DNA of 64,000 nt from Flagellimonas sp. S3867 (GTDB taxonomy: Bacteria > Bacteroidota > Bacteroidia > Flavobacteriales > Flavobacteriaceae). Of the stretch, positions 17,962 through 27,680 are shown in pieces (the stretch's first letter is position 1; every line of letters starts with the position of its first letter). Under the pieces are notes generated by a model, which saw nothing but the letters and a program-made list of their open reading frames with translations, was not told where the DNA came from and made no database searches. A program made the position numbers and the translations under genes. Location of the stretch: the NCBI RefSeq assembly GCF_014698935.1, contig NZ_JACVMN010000002.1, positions 1,105,187 through 1,169,186 of the forward strand, given 5' to 3'.

Positions 17962-18468
17962 TTATTTTCGTTGTAAAATCAATGCTGAAATTAAGGAAAT
18001 AATAAAACCGATTACAAAAACGGTCATGGCCATAAACGCAAATGAAATTACTGGATTCGAAAACATTTCCTTTTCCGCATTTATTTCTGCCAATCTTTTT
18101 TCAAACTCATCTGGTGGTAGGGTATTTCTTAGACCTTCAACAATGGTGTCGTAATAGTCCACCAAGAAATCCGGATTCAATATTTTGGCATAAATGGTGT
18201 CTAGGACCCCAAAGGCCAAAGCGGTTATAAGACTGATTAAAATTCCTATGATCAGCGCGTTTTTAAAACTAACCCTACCTTCATTTTCCTTGTCCCTGAA
18301 ATGCTTAACTCCAAAATAGACAAAGCCCAAGGAAATAATCATAGACGCATAGCCTAAAATTTCCTGTGTGGTGAATGACAAGTTGTCCAAGAGGAACAAA
18401 CTTATAAGAAATAGAATCCAAATAGTGACTGCTCCATAGAGCCCATATCGAACTACTGTTTTTTTCAT
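17962..18468 (-). CDS. DUF4199 membrane protein
   Basis: The 168-residue inner-membrane protein has four hydrophobic segments (about 8-28, 37-57, 70-90 and 142-165), with a charged extracytoplasmic loop between the third and fourth rich in Asp, Glu and Arg. This matches DUF4199, common in Bacteroidota and of unknown function. The next gene upstream on this strand is a membrane-anchored LuxR-type regulator, a pairing that suggests a joint signalling role. The 77-base gap between them contains TCACGTGGTGA (18503-18513), a small inverted repeat that could be a regulator site. Confidence 0.85.
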   Translation of the reverse strand: MKKTVVRYGLYGAVTIWILFLISLFLLDNLSFTTQEILGYASMIISLGFVYFGVKHFRDKENEGRVSFKNALIIGILISLITALAFGVLDTIYAKILNPDFLVDYYDTIVEGLRNTLPPDEFEKRLAEINAEKEMFSNPVISFAFMAMTVFVIGFIISLISALILQRK

Positions 18469-18545
18469 GATCGTTTATTTAGATGATTGCCATAAAAGTA
18501 AATCACGTGGTGAGTTAGGCAGTCATACTAAAGTACCAAAATCAT

Positions 18546-18962
18546 TTAATGGGAAAGAATTTGAAGTTCTTTTGCCTTCTGAATAGCCTGGGTCCTTCGC
18601 TTGGCATCGAGCTTTACCAGAAGATTGGACACATGTGTTTTTATGGTGCTTTCAGAAATGAACAATCTATCGGCAATCTCTTTATTGGACATTCCTTCGG
18701 AAATGTGAACAAGCACTTCATATTCCCTATTGCTAATACCCAACTCGTTTATCTTTTTTGTGTCGATGGTTGATGCGGTTGTTGACTTCTGACTCAGGGA
18801 TTTTTTGTTGATGAAGACTCCTATTATAAAAAAAATCACCGCGGCAATGGCAATGGCTATTTCAATGGTAATATCTCCAGAGACGTAAGCATATTTGCTT
18901 AACTGAAAGAGAACCAACAGTGCGATAATAAGTGCAGAAAAAACAAAAATGGTCTTTTTCAC
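18546..18962 (-). CDS. Membrane-anchored LuxR-type transcription regulator
   Basis: The 138-residue protein has two N-terminal transmembrane helices (about 4-22 and 32-51), a short linker, and a complete LuxR/GerE helix-turn-helix at the C-terminus (LGISNREYEVLVHISEGMS, then the recognition-helix region STIKTHVSNLLVKL). It lacks a receiver domain, so it is a one-component, membrane-tethered regulator. It starts with GTG at 18962, nine bases after the hydroxyacid dehydrogenase stop. The adjacent DUF4199 membrane protein may be its sensor or inhibitor (inference). Confidence 0.85.
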   Translation of the reverse strand: MKKTIFVFSALIIALLVLFQLSKYAYVSGDITIEIAIAIAAVIFFIIGVFINKKSLSQKSTTASTIDTKKINELGISNREYEVLVHISEGMSNKEIADRLFISESTIKTHVSNLLVKLDAKRRTQAIQKAKELQILSH

Positions 18963-18971
18963 CCATTAAAT

Positions 18972-19904
18972 TTAGGAAAATCTAGCTTGGATTTTATCCA
19001 CGATGGTCTGCGCTAATTTTTCTTTGCTTTCCACGGTCCATCCTGCTACATGGGGTGTCAATAGTACATTTTTAGCTTTCCGAAGGTATTTAAATGCTTT
19101 GGGTTTTTGTGCGAACATGTTTTCGTAAGACTTCTTTTCATATTCCAACACATCCAATCCGGCCCCCAATATTTTTTTGGATTTTAGGGCTTTGACAAGA
19201 TCTTTGGTAACCACACACTTGCCACGGGCAGTATTTAAAAGCCAAAAAGGTTTGTGAAACTTGTCTATGAATTCTGAATTGACCATTTCTGTGGTCAATG
19301 CAGTCTGCGGGACATGCAAACTAACAACATCCGATTTTTGTTGAAGCTCCATAATACCAACCTGTCGAGCATTTTCATCATCTACGCCTCCAACAATGTC
19401 ATAACAGATTACCTCTGCATCAAATCCTTGAAGTTTTTTAGCAAATGCTTTTCCCATATTTCCATAACCGATAATGCCCACTGTTTTTCCATCCAGTTCC
19501 ACACCACGGTTGCCTTCACGGTCCCATTTTCCTTTTTTTACCTGTCTATTGGCCTTGGTCATTTTGTTCAGCAATGACAGTAACATTCCCAGCGTATGTT
19601 CTCCAACGGCATTTCTATTGCCTTCCGGTGCAGATGCCAAAAAAACATCCTTTTGCTTGGCATAATCCGTGTCAATGTTTTCCAATCCAGCACCTACCCT
19701 TCCAATAAATTTTAGGTTTGTGGCTTTGTCCAAAAATTGCCGATCCAATGTAAACCGGCTACGGATGATTACTCCGTCATATAAATGAATTTTGTTTTCC
19801 ACTTCTTCCTTGGAAGATTTATAATCTTCATCATTTTCAAACCCCAATTGGGAAAGCTGTTCTAAGAGTAGGAGGTGGTTAGTGTCAAGGTGGAGAACTT
19901 TCAT
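18972..19904 (-). CDS. D-isomer-specific 2-hydroxyacid dehydrogenase (PGDH-like)
   Basis: The 310-residue enzyme oxidises or reduces D-2-hydroxyacids with NAD(P). It shows the Rossmann motif GYGNMGKAFAKKL, the arginine in NTARGKCV, the catalytic glutamate region, and the histidine in LLTPHVAGWT, all typical of the family. Length fits 3-phosphoglycerate dehydrogenases lacking the regulatory ACT domain, but the real substrate is open. Its ATG overlaps the stop of the upstream cupin gene (ATGA), and the LuxR regulator follows. Confidence 0.87.
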   Translation of the reverse strand: MKVLHLDTNHLLLLEQLSQLGFENDEDYKSSKEEVENKIHLYDGVIIRSRFTLDRQFLDKATNLKFIGRVGAGLENIDTDYAKQKDVFLASAPEGNRNAVGEHTLGMLLSLLNKMTKANRQVKKGKWDREGNRGVELDGKTVGIIGYGNMGKAFAKKLQGFDAEVICYDIVGGVDDENARQVGIMELQQKSDVVSLHVPQTALTTEMVNSEFIDKFHKPFWLLNTARGKCVVTKDLVKALKSKKILGAGLDVLEYEKKSYENMFAQKPKAFKYLRKAKNVLLTPHVAGWTVESKEKLAQTIVDKIQARFS

Positions 19905-20266
19905 ATTTTTGGATATTCGGTCTGTGTCATTTCATGTTTTACATCACCAGTGTGGGCCGTATTTTGTTTTTCAAAAAGTAAAAGGTGCACCTCTTCTCCA
20001 TTTTTGGTCATGGGATTATGCTCCACTCCCTTCGGGACCATTATGATTTCACCTTCCTTGACCACTTCAGTTCTATCTCTGAATTGCATGTAAAGAGTTC
20101 CTTTAATCACTTGGAAGAGTTCATCTTCATGCTCATGTGCATGCCAGACAAATTCACCTTGTATTTTTGCCAAAAGTACCTGCATGTCATCTACCACTGC
20201 TATTTGGTGTGGATGCCATTGCTTGGTGAATTCGGCATGCTTTTGTTTTATGTTGATAGGTTTCAT
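19901..20266 (-). CDS. Cupin-domain protein
   Basis: The 121-residue single-domain cupin carries the first motif as WHAHEHEDELFQVIKG (His, His and Glu metal ligands) and the second as MVPKGVEHNPM with the last His. Such proteins are small metal-dependent enzymes or ligand binders, and the substrate is unknown. I chose ATG 20266 (MKPINIKQ) because the longer frame, to 20308, would run into the mgtE gene that ends at 20278. Overlaps the dehydrogenase start by four bases, so the two are coupled. Confidence 0.85.
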   Translation of the reverse strand: MKPINIKQKHAEFTKQWHPHQIAVVDDMQVLLAKIQGEFVWHAHEHEDELFQVIKGTLYMQFRDRTEVVKEGEIIMVPKGVEHNPMTKNGEEVHLLLFEKQNTAHTGDVKHEMTQTEYPKI

Positions 20267-20277
20267 GAAATAAGAAA

Positions 20278-21630
20278 TTATATGCCTAAAATGACTTTGG
20301 CGATCCAAAAGTAGATTAGAATTCCGAAAATATCATTGCTAGTGGTGATAAAAGGACCGGTTGCGATGGCTGGGTCAATTCCCCTTTTATCCAAAAATAA
20401 AGGAATAAATGTGCCTATTATGCCAGCAACAATAATGACCACTACCAATGAAATGGATATGGCCAGCGCTGTCAGGAAATCACCTTTCCAAATCCAAGTG
20501 AAGATTAGGAGCAGAGCGGCTAAAATAAGTCCGTTCAGCAAGGAAAGCAGCATTTCTTTGATAAGTCGGTTGCTGATGCTACCCTTTAAATCATCATTGG
20601 CAAGTCCTTGCACAATTATGGCACTGGATTGTACTCCTACATTTCCGGCCATGGCCGCGATCAGCGGAGTAAAGAAAAAGAGAATGGCATGCTTGGCAAT
20701 TATTTCTTCAAAACCGCCCATAATGGCCGCGGCACCAAGCCCCCCAAATAATCCTAAAATTAACCAAGGCAAACGAGCTCGGGTCAATTCCCAAATGCTA
20801 TCATCCGCCTCTACGTCTTGTGAGATACCTGCTGCCAACTGGTAATCTTTATCTGCTTCTTCCTTAATAACATCTACAATGTCATCAATGGTGATTCGCC
20901 CTACCAACCTGCCAATTTCATCTACCACGGGAATAGCTTCCAAATCGTATTTGGACATGATCTTGGCGACTTCTTCTGCTTTTTCATTTACGTTCACAGA
21001 ATCCACTTTGGAGATATACACATCTTTTATGTGCGTTTTTGTGGATGTGGTCAGAAGATCTTTTAGAGAAAGCCTGCCCTTAAGTTTTTCCTCATCATCC
21101 ACCACATAAATAGAATGAACCCTAGTAACACTTTCAGCCTGGGCCCGCATCTCTTTCACACAGGTTAGCACATTCCAGTTTTCCTTAACTTTTACCAATT
21201 CCTTTGCCATAAGACCACCAGCGGAATCCTCATCATAACGCAAAAGGTCAACAATGTCCTTGGCGTGTTCTTTGTCCTCAATTTCTGAGATTACCTTTTG
21301 AACAATTTCTTGTGGAAGCTCACCTACAATATCGGCAGCATCATCCGTGTCCAATTCTTCCAGCTCACCGGCAATCTCCTTTACCGAAAGGTTATTCAGT
21401 ACTGCTTCACGGATATCCTCATCCATTTCAGCAAGAATGTCCGAGGTTTTTTCGCTGTCCAGCAGCTTGATTAGATATGTAGCTTCGTCTACGGTTAACT
21501 CATCAGCAATTTCCGCGATATCGGCATAATGGAATTCCTTCATCGTTGAGCGGAGGTCACCATTCTTGTTGTCGGTGATCAACTGCTTGATGTCAGCTAT
21601 AAGCTCGTCTGTGAGTTTAAACGGGGTCAT
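20278..21630 (-). CDS. mgtE: Magnesium transporter MgtE
   Basis: MgtE is a gated magnesium channel in the inner membrane. The 450-residue protein has the order expected: an acidic N domain of helical repeats ([36 protein letters not shown]), tandem CBS domains ([17 protein letters not shown] and [22 protein letters not shown]) and five C-terminal membrane segments with the [14 protein letters not shown] pore-region motif. The CBS and N domains sense cytoplasmic magnesium. It overlaps the end of rsmA by 14 bases, so these are in one operon. Confidence 0.95.
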   Translation of the reverse strand: MTPFKLTDELIADIKQLITDNKNGDLRSTMKEFHYADIAEIADELTVDEATYLIKLLDSEKTSDILAEMDEDIREAVLNNLSVKEIAGELEELDTDDAADIVGELPQEIVQKVISEIEDKEHAKDIVDLLRYDEDSAGGLMAKELVKVKENWNVLTCVKEMRAQAESVTRVHSIYVVDDEEKLKGRLSLKDLLTTSTKTHIKDVYISKVDSVNVNEKAEEVAKIMSKYDLEAIPVVDEIGRLVGRITIDDIVDVIKEEADKDYQLAAGISQDVEADDSIWELTRARLPWLILGLFGGLGAAAIMGGFEEIIAKHAILFFFTPLIAAMAGNVGVQSSAIIVQGLANDDLKGSISNRLIKEMLLSLLNGLILAALLLIFTWIWKGDFLTALAISISLVVVIIVAGIIGTFIPLFLDKRGIDPAIATGPFITTSNDIFGILIYFWIAKVILGI

Positions 21631-22489
21631 TGGCTATCTTCTGTGTTAACGCAATAAAGTCTGCTACGTTTAGCTGCTCCGGGCGCCGGTCAAAGATAGT
21701 ATCTTCTTTTAAATTTTGGGAAAGGTTAAATGTTTTAAGACTATTGCGGATGGTCTTGCGTCTTTGGTTGAATGCTATTTTGACCACTTTGAAAAACAAA
21801 TTTTCATCACAGGGTAAGGTAATACTTTCCTTTCGGGTCAAACGTAAAACTCCTGAATGCACTTTCGGAGGAGGGTCAAAGACATCTGGAGATACTGTGA
21901 ACAGATATTCTGCTTCATAAAACGCTTGAACAAGCACTGATAAAATACCATAGGCTTTATTTCCTGGTTTTTCACAAATCCGTTGGGCCACTTCTTTTTG
22001 GAACATCCCAGAAAATTCTGGAATTTGTTGCCTCATTTCCAGCATTTTAAAAACAATTTGTGTAGAAATGTTATAGGGGAAGTTTCCTGTTATGGCAAAT
22101 TGTTCATCTCCGTATAGTTGTCTTAAATCGAATTTTAAAAAATCGGCTTCAATTACATTCAACCTGTTATTTCGTTCCAAAATCGCCGGATGCTCCGATC
22201 GAAAACTATGATTCAAATACATAATGGACTCCTCATCGAGGTCCATGGCAACCAAATCCAAATCTCTTTGCAAAAGGTGTTTTGTGAGAATACCCATTCC
22301 TGGGCCAATTTCTATGACTTTTGAATAACCGTTAAGAGAAAGGGTTTCGGCAATTTTTTTGGCAATGGATTCATCTTTAAGAAAGTGTTGCCCTAAATGC
22401 TTTTTTGCTTTTACAGCACCTTCAAAATTCCTGTTTTTAGATTTTTGCGTCTTGTGATGGACAAACTTCTTTTTGTTTTTTTTGGACAC
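21617..22489 (-). CDS. rsmA: 16S rRNA dimethyladenosine transferase RsmA (KsgA)
   Basis: This SAM-dependent methyltransferase dimethylates two adjacent adenosines near the 3' end of 16S rRNA. Motifs: [18 protein letters not shown] (N-terminal signature), [12 protein letters not shown] (SAM site) and [10 protein letters not shown] (catalytic NLPY-like loop). At 290 residues it is somewhat longer than the family mean because of a basic N-terminal tail of about 27 residues. Start codon is GTG at 22489. The end overlaps mgtE. Confidence 0.96.
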   Translation of the reverse strand: MSKKNKKKFVHHKTQKSKNRNFEGAVKAKKHLGQHFLKDESIAKKIAETLSLNGYSKVIEIGPGMGILTKHLLQRDLDLVAMDLDEESIMYLNHSFRSEHPAILERNNRLNVIEADFLKFDLRQLYGDEQFAITGNFPYNISTQIVFKMLEMRQQIPEFSGMFQKEVAQRICEKPGNKAYGILSVLVQAFYEAEYLFTVSPDVFDPPPKVHSGVLRLTRKESITLPCDENLFFKVVKIAFNQRRKTIRNSLKTFNLSQNLKEDTIFDRRPEQLNVADFIALTQKIANDPV

Positions 22490-22506
22490 AGGACTTTTTT
22501 TGCAAG

Positions 22507-22815
22507 TTAGTGCGAATTTTCAATATAAACCCAAGCTGAAATACCCGATATCAACGACATTTTTATCCGTTTATAGGCATTGGTTTCATAAACATCTGCT
22601 TTGCCCAGCTCTTCCTGGGATACTTTGTAAACCATGCCTTCAACAAAGTCTTGTGGATTTCCAGTTCGAATGACCAAAGGATAACGGTCGTAAACTGCAT
22701 TTTCCAATCGTTTGAAACCAGGAAGAGAATCTGATTGACCTTCCAACGTACGCTGGAAAATATATTGTTGCACTTGCACATCTTGAAGCGTGCCATAGGT
22801 AAAAAGATGCTCCAC
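22507..22815 (-). CDS. Gamma-glutamylcyclotransferase (AIG2-like) family protein
   Basis: The 102-residue protein shows the AIG2/GGCT fold: [13 protein letters not shown] near the N-terminus (substrate-binding YGTL loop) and [21 protein letters not shown] in the middle, where the glutamate is the likely general acid. Such enzymes release 5-oxoproline from gamma-glutamyl compounds; the substrate is not known here. Starts with GTG at 22815, four bases after the DUF4286 stop, and precedes rsmA by 17 bases. Confidence 0.85.
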   Translation of the reverse strand: MEHLFTYGTLQDVQVQQYIFQRTLEGQSDSLPGFKRLENAVYDRYPLVIRTGNPQDFVEGMVYKVSQEELGKADVYETNAYKRIKMSLISGISAWVYIENSH

Positions 22816-22819
22816 AACA

Positions 22820-23137
22820 CTAAGGAATCTGTTGACTTATGACCTCCAATTCGGTTCTGAAGGCTACAAATTTATCGGCAAATAGCTTGATTGCATCGCC
22901 TCGAAGTCGTTCGGCATCTTCCTTATAATACAATTCAAGGGTTGTGCGGTCTTTGGTGGTATATTGAACGGAGTAGGTAATACCTCCCATATCTTCTTCC
23001 ACCAATACCTTCGTCATTTTTGCATGGGAAAATTTTCCTGTGGCCAACATGTCGGGCACGTGTTTGTCCTTCATCCATGATAGCCATTGGTCATGAACAC
23101 TTTTGTCTATATTGATGGTAACATTGTATATGAGCAT
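22820..23137 (-). CDS. DUF4286 family protein
   Basis: The 105-residue soluble protein matches DUF4286: MLIYNVTINIDKSVHDQWL at the start, KHVPDMLATGKF, then a ferredoxin-like beta-alpha pattern. The family is common in Bacteroidota and uncharacterised. First gene of a compact minus-strand group (DUF4286, GGCT-like, rsmA, mgtE), with 34 bases separating it from the TPR gene upstream. Confidence 0.85.
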   Translation of the reverse strand: MLIYNVTINIDKSVHDQWLSWMKDKHVPDMLATGKFSHAKMTKVLVEEDMGGITYSVQYTTKDRTTLELYYKEDAERLRGDAIKLFADKFVAFRTELEVISQQIP

Positions 23138-23171
23138 TGACTTTTTTTAATTGCCCAAAAGTAACGAAGAA

Positions 23172-24959
23172 TTAGTTGATTGCATCACCCCTGAGTCTTC
23201 TAAAACGCTTTCGGGCCTTCGGAAAGTAATAGCTGTCCTGATAGTTGTAAATTATCTTTTCGTAGTGTGTCTTTGCTTTTTCGGGTTGATTCAATTGAGT
23301 TCTATATAATTCACCTAAGGCAAAATGGGCGTCATCTGCGAGTATTCCATCAGCATAAAACTCTACTATCTTTTTATAATTGAACTCGGCATCGGCATAG
23401 GATTTTTGGTCTTCCAAAAGCTGGGCCTGTCGCAATAGCGCCTCATCCTCAATTTTTTCGCCTTTATGGTTTTGTAAAATGTCTTCCAACGCTTGAATGG
23501 CATCTTTGTTTTTGTTTTGATAGGCAAGTAGATCGGCCCTGGCATATTTTTTAAGAGCCGTTTGGGTTGAATCTTCCAAAGAATTGTCCGAAATCAACAA
23601 ACTTAATTGCATTGCATCATTGGCAATCAATTGTGAGGTGGAACTACGTAGCACTTTTAATTGTGTCAATGCCCAATCAAAATCCCCTTTGTAAAAACTG
23701 GTTTGAGCCACTTTGAACCGGGCATCTTGCCCCAGCACGTCATTTTTTAAACTTTTTTGGACCTGTGTGAAATAAATCAACGCTTGATTGAATCTTTGAT
23801 CGAATACCAAAATATCGCCAAGGGCCAATTTTACATAAGCTACACCCATACGACTCAAAGGAAGTCGTAAACTTTCTTTTAGGATTGCAATTGCAGGAGC
23901 AGCACTTTCTTTTTTGAAGGTGAGAAAATTGGCGTAGGCTATTTGCAATTGCAGTGTCTTGCTTTGGTTTCCGTATTCTAAAACCAGTGCATTGAATTTC
24001 TTTTCCACCGCATCCAGTTTTTTGCTGTTGATATCAACAAGTTCTATGTCAATTAGGTGAAGCTCGGCATTCAATTTAGCCACGGGATTATTACTGTTCT
24101 CAACGATAAATTCAAAAATTGAAATTGCGGAGGGATACTCTTTGTCTTCCAAGGTAATTTGTCCCAAACTGTTGAGCCTGTCCATTGAACTTTGGTCTGT
24201 TCGTTTATAGATGGCCTTTTCTTGCCCGAAAGCGCTTTTGTATTGTTTTTGTTGAATAAATAGCCAACTCAATAACTCATTCCACAGCAAATCGGGATTT
24301 TGTTGCGCATTTTTTAGTAGAACTTTTCTTAGCAGGATGTTATTTTCATTGGAAGGGTCTTCGGAAATAAAATCATCGATATTCCTTAGTACGTTGGAAC
24401 GCGAGGTTCTGCCTTCGGCAATAAGGTTCAGATAGGATTGGTACATTTTTGTGATATCACCTTGTTCCCCATAAATTCGAGCCAACTGAAAATCATAATT
24501 CAAATCTGGTTTTAAGGCCATGGCCCGGGTATAGGCTTGTATGGCGTAATCCAACAAAGCATATTTTTGGAAACGGTACCCCACACTATAACCAAAATTT
24601 GGATTTTCTTCTATTTTTTGGAGGGCCTTATCATAATAAACGTTTGATTGGTCAGCCAGATTTTGCAAAGTGTAATTGTACCCCAACTCAATAAAAAAGG
24701 TTGGGAATGCATAGGTGTCCTCAATTTTTTTTAACAGAAAGCTTTCGGCATCTGTATACCGTTCCAGCTGCTGATAACATGCAACCAGCCCTTCGGAGTA
24801 ATCGGTACGTCTGGGATTCTTCTGTACCAACTTTTCATAAAAGACTACGGCTTTTTCATAGTCTCCATCGTTATAATACTGTTTGGCCAGAAAGTCTTCC
24901 TGAGAATAGGCAAAAGTCTGAAGTACGACGAACGAAATAAGAAATAGGAGAAACCGCAA
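23172..24959 (-). CDS. Exported tetratricopeptide-repeat protein
   Basis: The 595-residue protein has a signal peptide (MRFLLFLISFVVLQTFAYSQ) and then about fifteen helical pairs of TPR type, for example DYEKAVVFYEKLVQKNPRRTD and the last unit QPEKAKTHYEKIIYNYQDS, so it is a periplasmic or envelope scaffold. No other domain is visible. The start is TTG at 24959; no in-frame ATG lies between the upstream stop and the signal peptide. A possible -7 box is found 16 bases upstream. Its partners are unknown. Confidence 0.85.
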   Translation of the reverse strand: MRFLLFLISFVVLQTFAYSQEDFLAKQYYNDGDYEKAVVFYEKLVQKNPRRTDYSEGLVACYQQLERYTDAESFLLKKIEDTYAFPTFFIELGYNYTLQNLADQSNVYYDKALQKIEENPNFGYSVGYRFQKYALLDYAIQAYTRAMALKPDLNYDFQLARIYGEQGDITKMYQSYLNLIAEGRTSRSNVLRNIDDFISEDPSNENNILLRKVLLKNAQQNPDLLWNELLSWLFIQQKQYKSAFGQEKAIYKRTDQSSMDRLNSLGQITLEDKEYPSAISIFEFIVENSNNPVAKLNAELHLIDIELVDINSKKLDAVEKKFNALVLEYGNQSKTLQLQIAYANFLTFKKESAAPAIAILKESLRLPLSRMGVAYVKLALGDILVFDQRFNQALIYFTQVQKSLKNDVLGQDARFKVAQTSFYKGDFDWALTQLKVLRSSTSQLIANDAMQLSLLISDNSLEDSTQTALKKYARADLLAYQNKNKDAIQALEDILQNHKGEKIEDEALLRQAQLLEDQKSYADAEFNYKKIVEFYADGILADDAHFALGELYRTQLNQPEKAKTHYEKIIYNYQDSYYFPKARKRFRRLRGDAIN

Positions 24960-24974
24960 TGTGATGTTTTATAT

Positions 24975-24982
24975 CAAATATA
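24975..24982 (-). promoter_or_regulatory. Possible -7 box for the TPR gene
   Basis: Reading the minus strand, TATATTTG lies 16 bases before the TTG start and fits TAnnTTTG. No -33 TTG is present at 19-21 bases, so confidence is limited. Confidence 0.35.
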
Positions 24983-25039
24983 ACGTAGAAATGTGCGGAA
25001 TTCTGTTAAGTGAATCCAAATAAAGGGATTCAACAAGGA

Positions 25040-26311
25040 TTATTCAATCACCTTAAATCCACAATATGGTACCAAAACCTCTGGTATTCTGATTCCATTT
25101 GGAGTTTGATAATTTTCCATAATTCCGGCCAATACCCTTGGCAGTGCCAATGCACTTCCGTTTAAGGTATGTGCCAACTGACTTTTTCCATTTTCATCTT
25201 TAAAACGAAGTTTTAATCGATTGGCTTGAAAGGTTTCAAAATTGGAAACGGAACTGATTTCCAACCATCTATCCTGAGCCGTAGAAAACACCTCAAAATC
25301 GAATGTTAGGGCAGCAGTAAAACCTAAATCTCCACCACAAAGTCGAAGTACACGGTAAGGTAATTTCAATTCACGAAGTATGTTTTTGACGTGTTCCACC
25401 ATTGTGTCCAAAGCTTGGTAGGAATTATCGGGATGTTCTATACGAACCACTTCCACCTTGTCAAACTGATGCAAACGATTCAATCCTCGTACATGGGCGC
25501 CGTAACTTCCAGCTTCTCTTCTAAAACAAGGGGTGTATCCAGTATATTTGATAGGTAAATCTTTTAGGGATACCATATCGCCCCTATGCAAATTGGTAAT
25601 GGGCACCTCCGCGGTCGGAATCAGGTATAAGTCATCGGCCTGTACATGATACATTTGCCCTTCTTTATCGGGCAACTGTCCTGTACCATAACCCGAAGCT
25701 TCATTGACCATAAGTGGGGGCTGTACTTCGGTGTATCCGGCTTCGGTATTTTTATCGAGGAAATATGAAATCAAGGCACGCTGTAATCGAGCACCTTTCC
25801 CTTTATAAACGGGAAATCCTGCACCGGTGACCTTTACACCAAGTTCAAAATCGATGATATCATATTTTTTTGCCAATTCCCAATGGGGTAGTGCGCCATC
25901 GGAAAGTGAAGGAATTTCCCCTTCACGGAAAATTTCCTCATTGTCTTCATCTGTGCTGCCTGTTGGAACCGATTCATGGGGAATGTTGGGAACCTGGTAC
26001 AATTGTTCTTGTAAGGCTTCAGCGGTGGCATTCAGTTCTTCACCCAACTGTTTGGAAGCATCTTTAAGACCTGCTGTTTGGGCTTTTAGGGTATTGGCTT
26101 CTTTTGCCTTTCCAGATTTGAAAAGCATACCAATTTCCTTGGAAAGTTTGTTCGATTCGGCCAATGTACCATCCAACTCAGTTTGAATGGAACGTCTTTT
26201 TTCATCTAGATCAAGGATGGCGGACAAAATGGGCTCGGCATCAATGTTTCTTTTTTTAAGAGCGGTGATGATACGTTCTTTGTTTTCCCTAATGGTCTGT
26301 AATTGAAGCAT
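25040..26311 (-). CDS. serS: Serine--tRNA ligase
   Basis: The class II synthetase charges tRNA-Ser. The N-terminal coiled-coil arm that contacts the long variable arm of tRNA-Ser spans about residues 30-105. Motif 2 is visible as PCFRREAGSYG with the following GLNRLHQFDKVE, and motif 3 as LNGSALALPRVLAGIMEN. At 423 residues the length is normal. A 51-base gap separates it from the HTTM gene upstream on the same strand. Confidence 0.97.
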   Translation of the reverse strand: MLQLQTIRENKERIITALKKRNIDAEPILSAILDLDEKRRSIQTELDGTLAESNKLSKEIGMLFKSGKAKEANTLKAQTAGLKDASKQLGEELNATAEALQEQLYQVPNIPHESVPTGSTDEDNEEIFREGEIPSLSDGALPHWELAKKYDIIDFELGVKVTGAGFPVYKGKGARLQRALISYFLDKNTEAGYTEVQPPLMVNEASGYGTGQLPDKEGQMYHVQADDLYLIPTAEVPITNLHRGDMVSLKDLPIKYTGYTPCFRREAGSYGAHVRGLNRLHQFDKVEVVRIEHPDNSYQALDTMVEHVKNILRELKLPYRVLRLCGGDLGFTAALTFDFEVFSTAQDRWLEISSVSNFETFQANRLKLRFKDENGKSQLAHTLNGSALALPRVLAGIMENYQTPNGIRIPEVLVPYCGFKVIE

Positions 26312-26362
26312 GGCCTTGTTTTGAGCCGCAAATTTAAGTCAATCTGGATAGTTGCCCAACTA

Positions 26363-27679
26363 TTATTCCTTTTGGGAAGGTCTAATCCATTCGTTATGCG
26401 AGAAATGCTTCCAGGGAACACTGGCCAAATCTACTTTGGGATCTATAAATTCTTGGGATTTTCGACTGTTCACTCTTGCCTGACCATAGGCGAAGACTTG
26501 GATGTCCTCTCCTTTTTTGGTGTATTCTTTCTTTAAATGTTGCGCAAATTGCCACACAAAATCCGGATAGGTTGCTACTTTTCCACGTTGTTTTTTGGTT
26601 AGGTAATCATCCAAATCTATGTATTGACCCTTATTGGTCTGTTTGTTGACTACTTTAAAACGGATGGTCCCAGAACGACTGCGAAGCATCATGCGCCAGC
26701 TCATGCGATGCCCTTCTTCGGTCCAAAGCACATCATCTTTAATAGTATGGTGCCTCAGCGGCAATAGTAGTTGTGCAACAAAATAAATACTAAGAGTAGC
26801 TACAACCCATTTTTGGTTTTTGGGCTCAATTAATGTGTTGTCTATGGATACAGTCTTCGGCTTAAGAAAGATATTTCGTATTGTCTTCGGAGGAAAGAAA
26901 AAGATCGTAAAGGCCAGAGATAGGTACGGAAAAATCCCAATTTGGAAGACAATACTGTTGAACAAATGGAAAAATATGGATAATCCGAAGGCTATCTTTC
27001 GGGTAGGTTTCCAAAGTAGTGCGGGGACGATGAGCAAATCAAAAAGGATTCCGAATACTGCCACTATTTTGTGCACCCATTGTTGTTGGAGGAATTCACC
27101 AATCAAATAATAGTCACTTTTGGATTTCATCAAGATTTCGATAATGCTGAAATCGAGCCAATCTTCATAAAGCTTTGCAACAGAGGCATAGGTATATACG
27201 ATGAAAAGCTGCACAATGATTGTCCATCTAACCCAATTGGACATTGAATGCTTCCGAAAGGAAGGGTTTTGTTTGGCATCCAAAGAAAAATCTCGACCAG
27301 CAGGAAAAAAAGCCATGATGTAGGCCAATAACATCAATAGATAGTAATGGTTGTTGTACGAGGTCTTTTGCATCAAATAAACCGCAGTCCACATAAAGGC
27401 AAAGGCAAAAGCACTATATCGATATTTATAGCCAACAGTGATTAAAAGTCCCAAAGTGCCCATAATGGCAAAATAGATGTACATTCCGTTCCCTGGCAAG
27501 GGCTGCAACCATTCAAAACCAATGAAAGTGAAAGTAAACTTGGGTTCAACAAGGGTTTTTCGAACCCAACCCGTAGCAATGGCACCATAGCACTCCGCAC
27601 TCACCAAAAGCCCATAAAAAACTCGAAACACAATGAGTTGGGCGTTATCAATTTTTTTAAACAGAAATTGGTTGAGCAT
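26363..27679 (-). CDS. HTTM-domain membrane protein (vitamin-K-dependent carboxylase-like)
   Basis: The 438-residue integral membrane protein has about seven hydrophobic segments in the first 290 residues with the pattern of the HTTM domain: LIVFRVFYGLLVSAECYG, YNNHYYLLMLLAYIMAFFP, a WVRWTIIVQLFIVYTYASVAKL segment and IFFHLFNSIVFQIGIFPYLS. The C-terminal 130 residues are soluble and carry the usual region found after HTTM (RHHTIKDDVLWTEEGHRMSWRMMLR). Related proteins include gamma-carboxylases, but activity has rarely been shown in bacteria. Downstream of ribF by one base, so co-transcribed. Confidence 0.85.
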   Translation of the reverse strand: MLNQFLFKKIDNAQLIVFRVFYGLLVSAECYGAIATGWVRKTLVEPKFTFTFIGFEWLQPLPGNGMYIYFAIMGTLGLLITVGYKYRYSAFAFAFMWTAVYLMQKTSYNNHYYLLMLLAYIMAFFPAGRDFSLDAKQNPSFRKHSMSNWVRWTIIVQLFIVYTYASVAKLYEDWLDFSIIEILMKSKSDYYLIGEFLQQQWVHKIVAVFGILFDLLIVPALLWKPTRKIAFGLSIFFHLFNSIVFQIGIFPYLSLAFTIFFFPPKTIRNIFLKPKTVSIDNTLIEPKNQKWVVATLSIYFVAQLLLPLRHHTIKDDVLWTEEGHRMSWRMMLRSRSGTIRFKVVNKQTNKGQYIDLDDYLTKKQRGKVATYPDFVWQFAQHLKKEYTKKGEDIQVFAYGQARVNSRKSQEFIDPKVDLASVPWKHFSHNEWIRPSQKE

Positions 27680-27680
27680 T

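Noticed and set aside
20336..20845. 169-codon antisense frame in mgtE
   Set aside because: Mirror of the hydrophobic membrane segments of MgtE; Met/Ile/Lys-rich without family features.
25011..25032. TGAATCC/GGATTCA hairpin after serS as a terminator
   Set aside because: Seven-base stem without a T run on the serS transcript; too weak to call.
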